A stretch of DNA of 41,576 bases, taken from the NCBI GenBank assembly GCA_030524455.1, contig JAUNGT010000025.1, positions 1-41,576 on the forward strand. The letters run 5' to 3'. Made by a program: the position numbers and the translations under genes. The stretch comes from Eubacteriales bacterium. Lineage in GTDB: Bacteria > Bacillota > Clostridia > Lachnospirales > Lachnospiraceae. The notes beneath the pieces were generated by a model that was not told the DNA's origin, made no database searches, and saw only the letters and a list, made by a program, of their open reading frames with translations. This document shows positions 40,312-41,576 of the stretch, in pieces (the stretch's first letter is position 1; each line of letters begins with the position of its first letter).

Positions 40312-40740
40312 ATGATGGAAAGACTATTAAAGAAACAGAACATGACAAAATATCGACTTGCGGTAGAAGCAGGGATTCCTCACGCTACACTGAATGATAT
40401 ATGCAGTGGAAAAACCAGATTGGAAAAATGCAGTGCAGAAACGGTATATAAATTGGCAAGAGCATTGGGCGTTTCCATGGAGATGCTGACAGCTACAGCA
40501 ATACAGAAGACAGAAAGGGAACGCGCCTATGAATACGGCCTGCCGGAATATCTGCAGCATGACTTGGACGCCTACAAGGAAGGGCTGAAAAATAAGTCTG
40601 ATTTATTGGATTGCCTGTGGGGAGAGCTGTACGGAAGCATTAACATAGCGGAAATTAATGATGGAGTAATTACAAAGGAGCATGCAGAATTCTTGAGGAA
40701 CAAGTATCTTTTTGGAGGAAAACATGACAGGGAATATTGA
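40312..40740 (+). CDS. HTH protein, antitoxin-like (module copy 2, intact)
   Basis: A 142-aa protein. An XRE-type helix-turn-helix covers about 1-62 (MTKYRLAVEAGIPHATLNDI, then KCSAETVYKLARALGVSMEML). The C-terminal domain (about 75-142) has the pattern EYLQHDLDAYKEGL ... LLDCLWGELYGSINIAEI ... KEHAEFLRNKYLFGGKH, which I know from many small Lachnospiraceae proteins next to toxin-like genes. AAAGGAGG lies 8 bases before the first ATG at 40312; longer forms would start upstream of the promoter. Its stop overlaps the start of a truncated membrane gene (TGATG). Confidence 0.85.
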   Translation: MMERLLKKQNMTKYRLAVEAGIPHATLNDICSGKTRLEKCSAETVYKLARALGVSMEMLTATAIQKTERERAYEYGLPEYLQHDLDAYKEGLKNKSDLLDCLWGELYGSINIAEINDGVITKEHAEFLRNKYLFGGKHDREY

Positions 40741-40919
40741 TGAAAAAGTGGGGGGAGGATCTTTTGCTTTGGATATTGTGTGTGTGCATCACGGGCACAT
40801 TGTGTCTGATCGAAGCAGGTATCAGCATGCTTCGGTATGACGCGGAGGCACTGACACAGGATGATGGAAAGCTTTGGCAGAACGCGACTTTGATAGACAG
40901 CAGCCCCACTATTCCGTAA
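40740..40919 (+). pseudogene. Truncated MacB/FtsX-like membrane gene (module copy 2)
   Basis: The first 44 codons match the intact gene at 36713 with about seven base differences in 132. After GATGATGGAAAG the sequence jumps to GCTTTGGCAGAACGC, which in the intact copy lies about 280 bases further on, then runs into unrelated codons and stops at 40919. It would code for 59 residues holding only the first membrane helix. This is a clear internal deletion. Confidence 0.85.
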
Positions 40920-40937
40920 ATATTTCAAAATCTTTAT

Positions 40938-40966
40938 TTCACAAAATGCAAGAAATATGTTATGCT
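40938..40966 (+). promoter_or_regulatory. Promoter of the last HTH gene
   Basis: TTCACA (40938-40943), 17-base spacer, TATGCT (40961-40966), followed at 45 bases by the ribosome-binding site of the HTH gene. Confidence 0.55.
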
Positions 40967-41010
40967 TACAATCGCACAGAAAGGCAAGAATGGTGAAAGG
41001 CGGTGAGCCA

Positions 41011-41250
41011 GTGGCGAACAGGGGGAAATACCAATTTGACAGTAAAATTCACATATATCGAGCCACGAAAAGAATGACACAACAAGAGCTTGCAGATTTG
41101 GTGGGTGTTTCAAGACAGACAATTATGCAGCTTGAACGAAATCGTTATAATCCGTCTATGTTGTTGGCGTACAGTATTGCAAAAGTATTCAATGTAACAA
41201 TCGAAGATTTATTTGACTTTAGGGGGACAGAAAATGACAGAGATAATTAA
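41011..41250 (+). CDS. Small XRE-type HTH regulator
   Basis: A 79-aa Cro-like regulator, almost all helix-turn-helix: KIHIYRATKRMTQQELADLV then GVSRQTIMQLERNRYNPSML and KVFNVTIEDLFDF at the end. This is the group of short regulators usually followed by a membrane protein gene. I take the GTG at 41011, because AAAGGCGGTGA stands just before it and is nearly a full match to the 16S tail; an ATG at 40990 is the alternative. Its stop overlaps the start of a 40-codon ORF by one base. Confidence 0.82.
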   Translation: MANRGKYQFDSKIHIYRATKRMTQQELADLVGVSRQTIMQLERNRYNPSMLLAYSIAKVFNVTIEDLFDFRGTENDRDN

Positions 41251-41372
41251 TGAAATTATCTTCACATATCACTATAAACTATTTTACAACCGCTGTCTGT
41301 ATTCAATGGATATATGACATGATTCTTACCATAGAGGTCATTGCAATTCTGATATACAAGAAACTTGAATAA
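41250..41372 (+). CDS. Small predicted membrane protein (40 aa), coupled to the HTH gene
   Basis: The ATG at 41250 shares a base with the HTH stop (TAATG), and the frame runs to TAA at 41370-41372. The protein has one hydrophobic helix (AVCIQWIYDMILTIEVIAIL) and a short basic tail, YKKLE. A second frame from ATG 41234, with AGGGGGA at good distance, gives 27 residues (to 41317) and may be the real product or a coupling leader instead. It could also be what is left of a longer membrane partner gene. Not recognised. Confidence 0.45.
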   Translation: MKLSSHITINYFTTAVCIQWIYDMILTIEVIAILIYKKLE

Positions 41373-41382
41373 CGAATATTAT

Positions 41383-41419
41383 TCTTGCTTATCGTCAAAT
41401 AGATGAGCAAGATTTTTTT
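41383..41419 (+). terminator. Terminator after the HTH/small membrane protein pair
   Basis: Stem TCTTGCTTATC (41383-41393) / GATGAGCAAGA (41402-41412) with one wobble pair, then TTTTTTT. Confidence 0.88.
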
Positions 41420-41440
41420 GACACAGAAAGTATGAAATAA

Positions 41441-41469
41441 TTGACATTTAGGAAGAATTAAATTACAAT
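41441..41469 (+). promoter_or_regulatory. Strong promoter near the window end
   Basis: TTGACA (41441-41446), 17-base spacer, TACAAT (41464-41469). It must serve a gene beyond the window; the transcript starts about 35 bases before a small leader ORF. Confidence 0.75.
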
Positions 41470-41511
41470 CTCATAGAGGCAAACTCATCAATTTTCAAAA
41501 TTTGGCTTGCC

Positions 41512-41559
41512 ATGAAAGGAGAAATAACTCAAACTTCCCACACCATTAAGGTGTGCTGA
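41512..41559 (+). CDS. Leader-peptide candidate (15 codons) with hairpin
   Basis: ATG 41512 to TGA 41559 reads MKGEITQTSHTIKVC. Its last codons lie in a hairpin, CACACC (41539-41544) / GGTGTG (41550-41555). A short ORF with a hairpin behind a strong promoter is typical of translation-controlled leaders upstream of resistance or mobile-element genes. No Shine-Dalgarno sequence is obvious ahead of the ATG, so its translation is uncertain. Confidence 0.4.
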   Translation: MKGEITQTSHTIKVC

Positions 41560-41576
41560 ACCTTGAAAATTCAATA

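Noticed and set aside
1..41576. tRNA, rRNA or phage structural genes
   Set aside because: No tRNA-like cloverleaf, rRNA sequence, integrase, capsid or terminase motif was seen on either strand.

Overview
The window looks like a chromosomal segment from a gut-type member of the Lachnospiraceae (Bacillota, Clostridia). Pointers are the FMN-riboswitch ribD-ribE-ribBA-ribH operon, strong AGGAGG ribosome-binding sites, LplA/LplB/YtcP-type sugar importers, AraC-type sugar regulators, PepSY lipoproteins with OmpR-type two-component systems, and a ribosomal-protection-like GTPase fused to a Rae1-like NYN nuclease domain. The genus cannot be fixed from the sequence alone.

Layout. 1-3.5 kb: the end of a FecCD-type metal/siderophore importer operon (permease, ATPase, DUF364-like protein, double cupin), then a Crp/Fnr-type regulator on the other strand. 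3.6-7.3 kb: riboflavin operon behind an FMN riboswitch with a terminator. 7.3-11 kb: an ATC-hydrolase-like/AlkD-like pair, then a BlaI-M56-GNAT operon with two operator-like palindromes at its promoter. 11-13.5 kb: DUF362/ferredoxin protein plus an MFS transporter, behind a promoter of MerR-regulated type. 13.5-18.4 kb: GH31 glycosidase divergent from an AraC regulator, a cold-shock gene with a long structured leader, and a DUF4143 ATPase. 18.5-21.5 kb: the GTPase-Rae1 fusion, whose ribosome-binding site lies inside a hairpin. 21.6-29.2 kb: GH38 alpha-mannosidase, a PepSY lipoprotein/histidine kinase/response regulator set, and a MATE transporter. 29.2-36.1 kb: a small inverted-repeat element, then an AraC regulator divergent from an oligosaccharide ABC importer operon ending in a DUF1680/GH127-like glycosidase.

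From about 36.3 kb to the end the DNA becomes clearly AT-rich and is accessory in character. It holds two copies of a module made of a small HTH protein followed by a MacB/FtsX-like membrane protein. The two copies are broken in complementary ways: the first keeps the membrane gene and has lost most of the HTH gene, the second keeps the HTH gene and has lost most of the membrane gene. Between them lie a degraded transposase and an intact three-gene operon (HTH, ImmA/IrrE-type metalloprotease, PIN-like protein) that looks like a toxin-antitoxin or defence unit. A further HTH/small-membrane-protein pair and a promoter with a 15-codon leader ORF close the window.

The most notable items are the fusion of an EF-G/Tet(M)-like GTPase to a Rae1-like A-site nuclease domain with its hidden ribosome-binding site, the complementary decay of the HTH/MacB-like modules, and the HTH-protease-PIN operon between them. 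All assignments come from reading motifs by eye; no database search was possible.
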